Positions 38,259 to 48,609 of a stretch of 64,000 nucleotides of DNA are shown one piece after another; the first letter of the stretch is position 1, and the number at the start of each line of letters is the position of its first letter. The translations under genes were made by a program, and so were the position numbers. The stretch comes from Limnanthes douglasii subsp. nivea. Taxonomy: Eukaryota > Streptophyta > Magnoliopsida > Brassicales > Limnanthaceae. The DNA is taken from the NCBI GenBank assembly GCA_036936605.1, contig JAUPFV010000003.1, forward strand, positions 150,258,997 to 150,322,996, read 5' to 3'. The notes below the pieces were generated by a model. It was not told where the DNA came from and searched no databases. It saw only the letters and a program-made list of their open reading frames with translations.

Positions 38259-38610
38259 GGCAAGGGAAACAGAAGGCGAATAGGCAAAGGTAACGGTACA
38301 GTGACACGTGTCCATTGTAGCTACGTCGGCTAAAAATTACTTGACTCGATAACAATGAAATAAAGCATGCGTGTCTGACGTAAATGATTACTTAGGTGAC
38401 ATCAGTATAACTAAGAGATGAGGTCAGCAAAGCGAAATATCTTATCTGAATGGGGTAACGAAGACTCCGATCCGACCTTATCAGAATTCTACCTAGAAGC
38501 AGGAAATCCGACTGCAATAACAGCGATATCCGATCTGAATGAGGTAACTTAGATTCTGATCTGAACGTTATAAGACAACAATTGAAGTCCACATCTAGAT
38601 AACTACACAT

Positions 38611-38625
38611 AGACTGGGGGGCTAC
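38611..38625 (+). other. polypurine tract of element I
   Basis: AGACTGGGGGGCTAC immediately precedes the 3' LTR start TGATAAAGG. Confidence 0.7.
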
Positions 38626-39039
38626 TGATAAAGGAAGGAAAATATAGGTGGTTAACATGTAATTTAGCTCATTAATAAGATCAAGGTCCATGTATTTAGT
38701 GACTACGGACTAAAGTAAAGCATACATACGAAATAAAGGGCTTAAATGATAGACCCTAAGAACTTGTTTGTAAATAGTCAAATAGTGGGGTAAGAAATCC
38801 ACTCTTACGGGGGTAGATATGTAATTTTACCATCCACCTCATCTACTAAATAAAGGACTTTCGCTTTTGGGAAAATGGGACAATGATTGATGAATAATTG
38901 AAACATTTATTTCTTTTTTCTCTTCATTTTTCTAGTAATTCATTGTTCGCCGTCACATCACGCGAATATTCTCTAGTCTGACCCTCTCCAACGAACATCT
39001 TCGCTCTTGAGTCTCACTAAAGATTCAGTGAGCTCATCA
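38626..39039 (+). repeat. 3' LTR of element I
   Basis: From TGATAAAGG to GCTCATCA, 414 bp. It shares only patches with the 327-bp 5' LTR: terminal bases, a TTTGTAAA region, a CCACCT-containing region and a GGGACA region. Confidence 0.65.
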
Positions 39040-39559
39040 ATAAGCAAAATTATTTTATCATTTGTTTGTCTTTCATGCCAGTTGTGAATAATAAATGATT
39101 ATCATTTAATGATTCTCAATTAATAACGTTTTCCCCATTTGACATTATACATTATGATTTATTGGCATCCCTCGTATATAACACATCCATATATAAATAT
39201 TATATTATGTTAATTGATAATTTCACATAATATATAAGTTTACCTTTTCAAATTAAAATACAAAGCATTTCAAAATTTTATGAAATTTTATAGACTCATG
39301 CATACTTAATTCAGAGAACTCATAAAAAATTCAATCCTATCTTTAAGGTGAGTTTGACAACAATAAATTTAAAATATTTATCACTTCTAATGGTCTAGCC
39401 TTTCGTTTTGCTTGCCCTCAAACCTCCCCATAAAATGGTAAAGCATAACGTATGAGACACCTTAATGATATCCTTCGTGCTCTCATCATTCATGTCAATC
39501 TTCCTCCTAGAGCTGTAAAAAAAATACGAAAAATCTAATATCCGACCGAAATATTCGAT

Positions 39560-39725
39560 ATCAAATCCGAAGAAAACGGATAATTTCTATATTCGAAAGA
39601 AAACGGATAATATCCATATTCGAAAGAAAACGGATAATATTCGTATTCGAAAGAAAACAGATAATATCCATATTCGAAAGAAAACGGATAATATCCATAT
39701 TCGAAAGAAAACGGATAATATTCGT
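39560..39725. repeat. 27-bp tandem repeats in the hAT left end
   Basis: About six units of TTCGAAAGAAAACGGATAAT plus a TATCCATA or TATTCGTA end, period 27 bp. They supply many copies of a potential transposase-binding motif. Confidence 0.85.
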
Positions 39726-39823
39726 ATCCGAAAATAGCGGATATGGATATAGTCATATTTGTATTCGAAATATCTGATATCCAAAATTTTTTATATATAT
39801 ATATATAAGCATGTTTTTTAGCT

Positions 39824-40146
39824 ATCCCACATTGTAAAAAGTAAAACAAATTACCGACAAAGTTGGTCATAAATATGGAGGATTGCTTCTTTGAAAATTG
39901 TATCTTATCCCACATCTAAAGTTGGAAAAAAAGTGGCTACCAAGTTGTTTATAAAACACATTGTGTTTTTCATAACAAGTATATTTTTTTAGTCTACGAC
40001 TCTTATCCCACATCTATAAAGTTGAAAATAATTACTACCAAAATTTCTATAAAAAACATAGTGGCTTTTCAAAATAAGTATATTTTACTTAGCTTTATCC
40101 CACATCTAGAATGAGAATATGAATGTTTACTAAAGTGCCTATAAAA
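39824..40146 (+). promoter_or_regulatory. four tandem snRNA-type USE plus TATA modules inside the hAT
   Basis: Upstream-sequence-element-like ATCCCACATCT occurs at 39907, 40005 and 40097, and a variant ATCCCACATTG at 39824. Each is followed by a TATA box (39950, 40048, 40140; ATAAATA at 39869). The gap between the 11-mer and TATAAAA is exactly 32 bp in three modules and 34 in the variant. Plant snRNA promoters use RTCCCACATCG with such a spacing for Pol II genes. No snRNA body was seen downstream. Confidence 0.55.
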
Positions 40147-42008
40147 GTATCCCAACCAATAGTGTAATTAGTTAAAACATTTAGTGGAAATTCAGATATT
40201 CGGATTCAGATATTATCAATATTCGGATAATATCCGTCGGATACGGATTCAGATATTATTTTTTAATAAATTTTGGATTCGAATTCGGATTCAGATAGTG
40301 AATTTGGATTTCAGATTCAGATTCGAATATAGCCATATCCGGATCCGAAATATCCGTTTGACAACCCTACTTCCTCCCATATTTTAGGTGGAAGCTCTAC
40401 ACACGACCACTTACCATAAAAATATATTATCCTTCAGACGCCTTAACTACCGCACGCCAACCCCTGCCATTTACAACCACCAACTCATATATGACCATAA
40501 TCCGATTATTTATGTGCATGTTATCCAAACTTATAAACCGTCCAACAACATAAACTTGTTTCTAATTTCATACAATAAACTTTTCTCGATTACCCTCAAA
40601 ACTTTCGAGGGTATCATTGTTTTGACCCTACAACCGGAAACGTACACCTCTCTCGACATGTCATTTTGGATAAAAACGCATTCTCATTCAATACCCCAAC
40701 CCCATCAGCCACAGACAACATTCTCAATGGTATATCGATTATCATTCATTTTAATACTCAATATTTTATCACGTTATCAGACTTACACATTCATCTTTCT
40801 CCAACTACTTCACCTAATACACCCAACTCACCATCATCACAGAATCATAATCCACAACCTGCTAAATTCAAACCACAATCTTCTAATACGACTCCACCCA
40901 GAATGCTCATTGTATTAAACCAACACCAAATATAAACCTGATCTAAATTTGGTATCACTAAACCAGATTTAGAATTCAATCTTCACACTTCCACCCATAA
41001 TATCTCTCACGTTCCAACATCATATATTAAAGACTTAATATATCCTCAATGGATATGTATCATGCAGAATATATTCAATATTTCACAGGTTTATAATACA
41101 CGAGTATAGTTCCCTTATCATCAGATAACCCGTTGTTAGATGTATATAAGTATTGTGTCACAAATGCAAGGTTGATGATTCTTTGGAATGTAAAAAAAAG
41201 TTGATTAGAGGTTAATGTAAAATCACAAATTATTGGTATTAATTATCGTGACACTTTTAGGATAATTGTCAATCCTGTCACAATCGAAACCGTCTTCTCA
41301 TTGGCAGTCTCAAAAGTAATCAACTTGATGTGATATTCTTACATGACAAATTCCAACAAACAGTCTTTATGAATCAACCATCAGGCTTCATGATCGACTA
41401 AACATACCTGAATCTTGTATGTTGGCTGAAAAAATAGCTTTACGGCTTGAAACAAGAACCACAAGCATGGTACAGTCGGTTTTCAATATTTCTTACATTA
41501 CAAGGTTTTTGGAGTAGTATTCGTGACACATTAGATACTGACTTACTAAAGTAAATTATCAACATACTCCGAAATGATTTTTTATGTTAACTTTAGGGCC
41601 CATTTACCACTTTATGGGAATTATATTCAAAGGGTCATTCTTCACTTGTTTTGTCTCAGTCATAGTACGCTCGTGATACTTTACCTCGTGCATCTATGAC
41701 CACATGTAAATCGTGTCACACGCCCATGGATACTTCGAACAAAATCAACACATCAGATGGTCAATTATTACCCGACGATACATTATATATAAGCTTAGAT
41801 AGGTCCATACAGTATCTCACTTTCACTCGCCCTAACATCTTTTATGTAGTTCAGAAAGTCTGTATTTTTATACATAGTTAACGAGAGGCACAATTCACCT
41901 TTAATAAATAGTTTCTCATATATGTCAAAGTACTATTGACTATGGTCTACGAGTTACTATGATACCATTGGTATCTCTTATTCTGATGTCGACCGAGGAG
42001 GATAACAT

Positions 42009-42417
42009 TGATGAGTCCGAATAATTGCTTCCTCTCCGGACAGGGACATATCGGACCAAGACCACCAGACAGGACAGGCCACTTCGAACACTTAGCCCAT
42101 TGGATTGTTCGAACTATGACAAAAGTACTAAAAAACCTAAACACTTCTTGACTAAGCTGTTTGCTCTCCTACTAAAGAGCTTATAGGTCTATAAACGTGA
42201 CCCGGGTCCATTAAACATGACCCAAAAACCCATAAAGCCCAAATGTAAGGGTATAAATTCCCAACCACCTGCATTAAATATGGGTAATGAAAATTAACTG
42301 CAACCAAGCTGCTTAATTCTCCCTCTACTCTCTACTTAAAATATTAAACACCTATAAACTTCCACAAAACACTGAACAAATTACTGAATTACCCTCATAC
42401 ATAAATTAACCTCACCA
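42009..42417 (+). repeat. 5' LTR of element II
   Basis: Starts TGATGAGTCC and ends CCTCACCA, 409 bp, about 96% identical to the right copy. Confidence 0.95.
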
Positions 42418-42420
42418 AAT

Positions 42421-42437
42421 TGGCGACCACAGTGGGA
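42421..42437 (+). other. primer-binding site of element II
   Basis: TGGCGACCACAGTGGGA begins three bases inside the 5' LTR. The tRNA identity is not assigned. Confidence 0.75.
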
Positions 42438-42490
42438 GCACGAAGGTGCCTGAATCGAGCATTCGAAACCAACAAGAAAAATCAGTCCAA

Positions 42491-44384
42491 ATGAATCTGG
42501 ACGCCCCGAAAGTACCACCAGCTTTGCTCGAAGTGGTGGGTGAAAACGATGAATACACTATCGAGGAATGCGATAGGCTAAAAGGCGAGATAGAAGCTCT
42601 AAGGGCAGAAAAGGCTAAGATGGGCATGAAAGAAAAATCAAAAGCGTTAGTTGCTCATCACACTGATAACCCCAGAGAGCATGAGCCTTCAAGGACTCAT
42701 GTGAGTACCAAAAAGACTCATGCTAGCTCCAAGAAGTCTCACCGGTCTAAACCAGTGGAGAGTTCTGACTCAGACTCAGAGTCTTCTGATAGCTCTTCGA
42801 ATGATGAGGGAGTTGAAGAATCCTTATCCTCTAGCAGCGATGAGGGTCGAACTAAAAAGAAACAGAAGCAAATAAAAAAATACTCAAGGAAAGGGATAGA
42901 TATGGAAAGTTGAAGAAGAATATTGGTAAAGGGTCATCTCACAGCCGGAGGCATGTAGACCGGATGCTGATGGATCTTTTTGCTTTCCACGATGAACCAG
43001 GTATCTTTGCAACTCCCAATGAAGATACTGTGTTCAGTCGTGGCCGAAATTGGAGGCAATCTCCATTATCTTCTAAAATTCTGTCCGGAAATCTCCCTAA
43101 GAGGTTTGATAGCACCAAAATGGACAAGTACGATGGCAGTACTGATCCGGACAATCATTTGGAGCAATTTAAAAACTTTATGATGAACTTTGATGATGAT
43201 AACAAGCTACTTTGTAGAGCATTCTCCCAATCGTTTACGGGGAGTGCTCTAAAATGGTATAACAGCCTACCACAAGGTTGCATCAAGAATTTTGATACTT
43301 TTTGGGTGGCCTTTCGAATGCAGTTCGTTGGGAGTAAAGAGTTAAAGGGCAACGGGGACACAATAATCCATTGTGCCCAGGAACCGAACAAATCCTTGAA
43401 AGAATATATAAGTCGTTTTGTGAACACCAAGAATGGGTTGGCTGACTGCTTCGAGCAGGTTGCGATAGCATCTTTAAGACAGGGCTTGAACCCTGGCAAT
43501 TTGGCTGATTCAGTGACCAGAAAGAAGGCTATGACTTGGGGAGGGTTGCTGAATCAGATTGGAAAACAGATTAGCGTTGATGAAACAAAGAAAACGAGGG
43601 TACACAGGCAAGTGAGGTCTACCCCGGTGGCACCAAACCCCAATCAGAATCAGTCCGGGAAGAAGGCGAAGGAGACCGGACAGGGGCATGAAGGGCTAAA
43701 GCTCAATCTCAGTCAGCTGCACCTGCTCAGAGTCAGCAATCCAGAAATAAAAGAGGGCCTTGGGTTCAACCGGAGTGGTTCGCAGAATTGAAAGAAAGTG
43801 TGGCCACCATTTATGATAAAACAAAGGAAGATGTGCATTATAGAAGACCGGCCACACTGCAATCCTCTAGAGATCACCGTAATAACTCTTTCTGCAAGTA
43901 TCACAATGATACTTGCCATACTACCGATGATTGTATAGCTTTAAAACAAGAAGTTCAGAACTTGATTGAGAGGGGAAAGTTGGGGGCTTACGTTAAAAGA
44001 AGAGAAGGTAATAGACTTGACAATACTCACCGGGTTGGTCCACGTAATGTTGCTCCGGAGGGAGCCATGGTTATAATCAAAAGGTTTGATGTGGAATCTG
44101 AATACTTGGATCCTGGTCCGACTCGAAATAGAGTGGGTACCATTGAGGAATGTTCTAGGACAGTCTCCGGGATCATTAAGTTTTTTGAGTCACTTACAAT
44201 TTTCGGAGGGGATACTATGACAGCTCCTACTGCTTCTTCAAGGAAGAGGCATGTTCACACTTTAGCTACCCAGCTAGAAGGAGGCATGACTTCCTATCAA
44301 TCGCAAGTTCCGTTCCCCTTCATTGTTTTTGATGAAGATGATTTAAGAGATATAGCTGGCCCCACGAAGATGTTGTTGTCATAG
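42491..44384 (+). pseudogene. gag of element II
   Basis: ATG at 42491 starts a charged and serine-rich N-terminal region. A one-base shift near 42905 leads into the gag core (42910-43690; NLPKRFD, ALKWYNSLPQG, GNGDTIIH). A second shift near 43695 leads to the WVQPEWFAEL segment and the zinc knuckle CKYHNDTCHTTDDC (43895-43936). The final piece to 44384 contains FFESLTIFGG and ends prematurely by a shift just before protease. The blocks match element I's gag one by one. Gag would form the particle and package RNA. Confidence 0.85.
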
Positions 44385-44829
44385 GAGCATCTATTGGGGC
44401 AATGACATAAGACGAATTTTGGTGGATACTGGTAGCTCAGTCAATATCCTTTTCTTAACCACTTACAAGAGAATGAAAAATCCAGCTGTAATTCAGAGTT
44501 CGGACAGATCAATTGTGGGCTTTACTGGTAGCTCAGCAGAGGTGATCAGGGAGTTCGAAGAGGAAGTTCTGTTGGGCATGGGCCCCTTCAAGAAGATGGT
44601 CAGGATACTTTTTATTGTGGTAGATTGTCCCACGTGCTATAATGCTATTTTGGGGAGGTCTTGGCTCTCTAGAATGCATGCACTGGCCTCGACAGTCCAC
44701 CAGTGTTTGAAATATGCTGTTCAAGGACAAGTGGGAGTTGTCCGGAGCAATCAGAAGGCTGCAAGGGAATGTTATGCTACAGCCCTGGCGCCCCGGACGT
44801 TGGGGGCAGTTCGTATCAAGGAACAATAG
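44385..44829 (+). pseudogene. protease of element II
   Basis: Aspartic protease with the active site VDTGSSVN (44422-44445), followed by GFTGSSAEV, FEEEVLLG and YNAILGRSW blocks and a stop TAG at 44827-44829. The active-site Asp-Thr-Gly is intact. It is separated from gag and RT by frame changes that look like mutations rather than programmed shifts. Confidence 0.8.
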
Positions 44830-44961
44830 CAATTTGAGGGGCTCTCTGGGGGTGAGGGTGATATTGATGACCCTAGAGAGGCCCCTGGAGTATTAATACC
44901 AGTCTAAGAGGTAGAAACACATTATTTAGAGGAAGGGAAGAGCGTCAAAATAGGATCCAGA

Positions 44962-46823
44962 ATGCCACCCGATCTCAAAAGAGAGATGCTAAAGTTTTTG
45001 AAAAGCCATCAACATGTTTTTGCCTGGTGCAATGCTGATGTTACCGGGGTTCCAGCATATATGATATCACACCACCTATCTGTCCGGAAAGATGTAGCAC
45101 CAGTGGTTCAAAAGATAAGGGCTTTCTCCAAGGAAAAGGCTGATGTTATTGTACAAGAGGTTGACAGGCTCACAAAGATGGGGCATATCAAGGAGTCTCA
45201 ATATCCTTTGTGGACTGCCAATCCGGTCCTGGTAAAAAAGAAAAATGGCAAGTGGCGTATGTGCATTGACTTCACAGACCTCAATAGGGCTTGCCCAAAA
45301 GATCTGTATCCAGTTCCCCGGATTGACCAGCTAGTAGACTCCACTTCTGGGAATAAGCTGCTATCCTTTATGGATGCTTTCTCCGGATACAATCAGATCC
45401 AGGTAGATCCGAAGGATCAAGAGCATACCACGTTTGTCACTGACAGGGGTCTTCATTGCTACAAAGTAATGCCGTTGGATTGAAAAATGTTGGGGCTACT
45501 TATCAGAGATTGGTAAATCAAGCCTTTGCTGATCAGATTGGAAGGAACATGGAAGTATATATCGATGACATGATGGTGAAAAGTGTGGATGAGCAATTGC
45601 ACTTGGCCGACCTCCAAGAAACTTTTACCAACTTGGTAAAGGTGAATTTGAAGTTAAATCCAGAAAAATGTGTGTTCGGAGTGCAATTCGGGAAGTTCCT
45701 AGGTTATATAATAAGTGAGCATGGGATACAGCCCGATCCTGACCAGCTTAATTCTCTATTTCAAATGGAGCCTCCTCGGAATATTTAAGAAGTACAACGA
45801 TTAACGGGGAGGTTAGCTGCTTTAAACAGATTTATCTCAAGGTCTTCGGATAAATGCGCCCCGTTTTTTCAAACCTTAAAGGGTGCGAAGGGATTTGACT
45901 GGACATTACAGTGTGATGAGGCTTTCAATGAAATCAAGAAGCATTTGTCCTCTCCCAAAACCTTGTTTAAGCCAGTTGATGGAGAGACACTCTTCGTATA
46001 TTTGGCAGCTTCAAGTTGTGCCATCAGTGCTGTGTTAGTAAGAGAAGTGGATAATTACCCCAATCCAGTGTACTACATCAGCAAAAGCTTGATGGATGCA
46101 GAAAGGCGTTATTTGAAACTTGAAAAATTAGCATTGGCCCTCGTGATATCTACAAGAAAGATGAGGCCTTATTTCCAGGCTCATCCTATTATCGTCCGAA
46201 CGTCTTTTCCTTTGAAGAATATTCTCCAAAAGGCAGACATATCAAGTAGGATGACTAAGTGGTCAGTAGATTTGGGGGATTTCGATATAGATTTTGCTCC
46301 CCGAACAACAGTCAAAGCCCAAACTGTGGCTGATTTTCTAGTTGAATTCCACTCTGATAGATATTCGGAGCAGACTACTGAGAAGAGAGACAAAAAGGTC
46401 TGGGTCGTCCGGACGGATGGTGGATCCAGCACTATGGGATGTGGTGCAGGGGTGTGCTTGACTTCTCCATATGGCGACAAAATGTACCAGGCTATATGTT
46501 TTGCTTTCAGAGCTTCCAATAATGAGTCTGGATACGAGGCAGCTATAGCCGGTTTGAAGTTAGCTTTTATTTGTGGGGCCAAGAGGGTCAAGCTATTGAG
46601 TGACTCCCAGCTTCTTATCCACCATGCCCAAGGCCAATCTGAGGCTAAAAAGGAACATCTAGTGAAGTATTTACTTCTTCTTAAAAATGAAGCACTCAGG
46701 TTTAAAAACATTATTTATGAACATATACCCCGGACAGAAAATGAGTTAGCAGATTCATTGGCAACCATAGCATACACAGAGTCGTATCCATGGATCCATG
46801 TGCTGGAGAGCCCCTCCATTTAA
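44962..46823 (+). pseudogene. RT, RNase H and extra RNase H of element II
   Basis: RT starts near 44962 with FAWCNADVTGV, then PLWTANPVLVKKKNGKWRMC. A shift near 45478 moves the frame. RT continues with the YIDDMMV active site (about 45558-45578) to the FISRSSDKCAPFF region. In-frame TAA lies at 45786-45788. The linked RNase H (about 45960-46370) has RRYLKLEKLALAL. A second RNase H (about 46400-46800) has RTDGGSS, SDSQLL and ENELADSLA. Two RNase H domains in series are characteristic of the Tat lineage. The frame ends TAA at 46821-46823. Confidence 0.85.
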
Positions 46824-48116
46824 CTTGATAGGAGTAAAGAAGAAGAAATTTTTGAAGTACAAATGAAACAACCTCAGGATTGGAGATTTCCTCTCCTGCA
46901 ATACCTCTCCGACGGCATCGTGCCTCCGGATAAGTCACTGGCAAGAAAAATGAAACACCAGGCTCATGGTTTTATCATACTAAGAGACGTTCTGTATAAA
47001 AAGTCTTACAGTAAACCTCTTCTGCGCTGTTTGGGGGATGATGAATCTCAAGTAGTCCTCTCTGAATTGCATGATGGCGAGGGATCAGCTCATTGTGGAT
47101 TCAGGGCTCTAACAAGGAGAGTTTTATTGGCTGACTACTATTGGCCATCTATCATGCAGGATGCTAAAGAGATAATAAGAAGGTGTGACCCATGCCAAAG
47201 ATACAGCAATGAAATTCATGTCCCAGCCATTCCTTTAGAGTCAATTTCTGAGCCTATACATTTTGCTCGGTGGGGGTTGGATTTAGTGGGGCCTCTCTCT
47301 ATGGCGTCCGGAGGGCGCAAAACTATAATTGTTGCAATCGATTACTTTTCGAAGTGGATTGAAGCAGCCCCTCTGGCAGGAACAACATCAAAATCCGTTA
47401 TAAAATTCATTTTATCCAACATTTGTTGCAGATTTGGTGTTCCACAAAAGATAACAACAGATAATGGACCGCAGTTCGACAATAGGGAAATGGAGAGTTT
47501 ATGTGCCTCAAGAGGTATACAACATTGTTTCTCTTCACCCTTCCACCCACAAGCAAATGGTCAGGTTGAAGTGGCTAACAGAACTATATTGTCCGGTTTA
47601 AAGAAGAACTTGGAAGGGGCTGCTGGGAAGTGGCCTAGCTATTTACAAGAAGTTTTGTGGGCCTACCGGACAACACCTGGGGCTGCAACACATGAGTCAC
47701 CCTTTGCTTTGGTCTATGGGATGGATGCAATAGCTCCCATAGAAGCAACTCTCCCATCATTTCGTGTTCATAATTTCTCCGAATGCGCTAACGAAGTGGC
47801 CATCAGAAGTCAGCTCGACTCAATAGAAGAAAGACGAGTGAAAGCTCACCTTAGAGCTGCACACTATCAGGGTTTAATGAGGAGCAGATTTGCTTCTAGG
47901 GTTAAAAGAAGAGATTTCCAACCGGGGGACAAGGTATTGAGGAAAGTCTTCTTACACACTAAAGAGAAGCTGCTCGGCAAATTGGCCCCGACTTGGGAAG
48001 GACCTTATATTGTTGTTGAAAGACTTAAACCTGGAACATATTGGCTAGAAGACAAGTATGGAAGAGTTCTGACCCACCCTTGGAATATAGAACATCTCCG
48101 GATGTACTTGGAGTAG
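46824..48116 (+). CDS. integrase of element II, open reading frame
   Basis: From 46824 the frame is open to TAG at 48114-48116; the first ATG is 46863. It contains the zinc-binding HHCC finger (LHDGEGSAHCG ... CDPCQR, 47065-47200) and the catalytic core blocks DLVGPLSMASGG, DYFSKWIEA, TDNGPQFD and HPQANGQVEVANR. The C-terminal region ends WNIEHLRMYLE. The core acidic residues expected of a DDE integrase are visible. It would have been released from a polyprotein; the in-frame stop just upstream (46821) separates it here from RNase H. It is the longest intact domain of the element's sense strand. Confidence 0.85.
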   Translation, partial: LDRSKEEEIFEVQMKQPQDWRFPLLQYLSDGIVPPDKSLARKMKHQAHGFIILRDVLYKKSYSKPLLRCLGDDESQVVLSELHDGEGSAHCGFRALTRRVLLADYYWPSIMQDAKEIIRRCDPCQRYSNEIHVPAIPLESISEPIHFARWGLDLVGPLSMASGGRKTIIVAIDYFSKWIEAAPLAGTTSKSVIKFILSNICCRFGVPQKITTDNGPQFDNREMESLCASRGIQHCFSSPFHPQANGQVEVANRTILSGLKKNLEGAAGKWPSYLQEVLWAYRTTPGAATHESPFALVYGMDAIAPIEATLPSFRVHNFSECANEVAIRSQLDSIEERRVKAHLRAAHYQGLMRSRFASRVKRRDFQPGDKVLRKVFLHTKEKLLGKLAPTWEGPYIVVERLKPGTYWLEDKYGRVLTHPWNIEHLRMYLE

Positions 48117-48164
48117 CATTTGTGTAAATATTTACTTGTTTAAACATCCATGTAAATATTTGGG

Positions 48165-48216
48165 GGCATACTCTTTCCTACCCTGGTGGCGCGGGGAGGT
48201 TTTAATGAGGTGTCCG
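48165..48216 (+). other. conserved post-integrase motif, element II copy
   Basis: GCATACTCTTTCCTACCCTG, then GTGGCGCGG, then GGAGGTTTTAATGAGGTGTC, about 50 bp after the integrase stop. Confidence 0.8.
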
Positions 48217-48609
48217 GGTTTTAAATAAAATTTGATGCCTTCTTAAAAAATTTCCGAAGTATTCTTACTTTGTCTTTTGTCACACCATCCGGATTGAGAT
48301 AAAAGAGTGATGACCACTTAAACATTCGTCATCGGAGAATTTAAACACTCTCGCTATGAAATAACTAAGGGCTATTTAAACACTAGTCATCCAAATTGGA
48401 ACAAATTATGAAAGAACGTGAGAGTTGTGCAAAACAAGGGTATTCATTAAAATAACTTAAGTGCCTTGGCCTTCCAAGGACTTTCAAATTGTCAAAACAG
48501 AAGTAAAGGATCTATCCGGTCAAATACCGGACATACTAACAAAAAGAGTGCCCTGGCCTTCCAAGGAATTTAGTTTAGATAACATGAAAAATAACAAGTA
48601 ATTCATACT
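48217..48609. other. spacer between converging genes of element II
   Basis: No ORF that I can support. It contains partial repeats (ATTTAAACACT near 48340 and 48375; TGGCCTTCCAAGGA near 48471 and 48551) but no clear array like those of I and III. Sense and antisense transcripts would both end in or around it. Confidence 0.5.

Larger units (their letters stand above)
28009..39039 (+). mobile_element. Ty3/gypsy (Tat-like) element I, probably chimeric
   Basis: Order: 5' LTR, primer-binding site TGGCGCCGTCTGTGGGA, gag, a second diverged gag zinc-knuckle segment, protease, RT, RNase H, extra RNase H, integrase, conserved motif, 50-bp repeats, antisense two-exon gene, polypurine tract and 3' LTR. 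Flanking 5-mers are ATAAT (28004-28008) and ATAAG (39040-39044), a one-mismatch target duplication. The two LTRs differ in length (327 and 414 bp) and are alignable only in patches, which a single insertion should not produce. Confidence 0.8.
39508..40369. mobile_element. non-autonomous hAT element, 862 bp
   Basis: The terminal inverted repeats are TAGAGCTGT on the left and, as reverse complement of the right end, TAGGGTTGTCAAAC. A perfect 8-bp target duplication CTTCCTCC flanks it (39500-39507 and 40370-40377), the hallmark of hAT. Subterminal regions on both sides are full of GGATAT and ATATCCG motifs. There is no transposase. It lies inside copia integrase coding sequence, which resumes after it. 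Confidence 0.9.
39340..42008 (+). pseudogene. copia integrase-RT remnant (left of element II, contains the hAT)
   Basis: The integrase core starts GEFDNNKFK (near 39347) followed by TSP and NGKA. The hAT element then interrupts, and reading resumes with EALHTTTYHKNIL and RRLNYRTPTP (from 40391). Next come the HCFDPTTGNVHLSRHV block in another frame (about 40613-40660) and RT sequence from about 41230 to 41500 (INYRDTFR, a MNQPSGFM block and LYGLKQEPQAWYSRF). The region before RNase H is at 41696-41880 (CKSCHTPMDTS, YLTFTRPNI), and RNase H begins with a YSDVDRGG block just before element II. Numerous stops and shifts. Non-functional. Confidence 0.8.

Noticed and set aside
39535..39915. 126-codon minus-strand ORF with YPFSFEYGY repeats
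   Set aside because: It is simply the translation of the 27-bp DNA repeats in the hAT end.
42910..44384. Frame changes in element II gag as programmed frameshifting
   Set aside because: The changes fall at different places inside conserved blocks, without slippery sequences, and element I does not share them; they look like ordinary indels.
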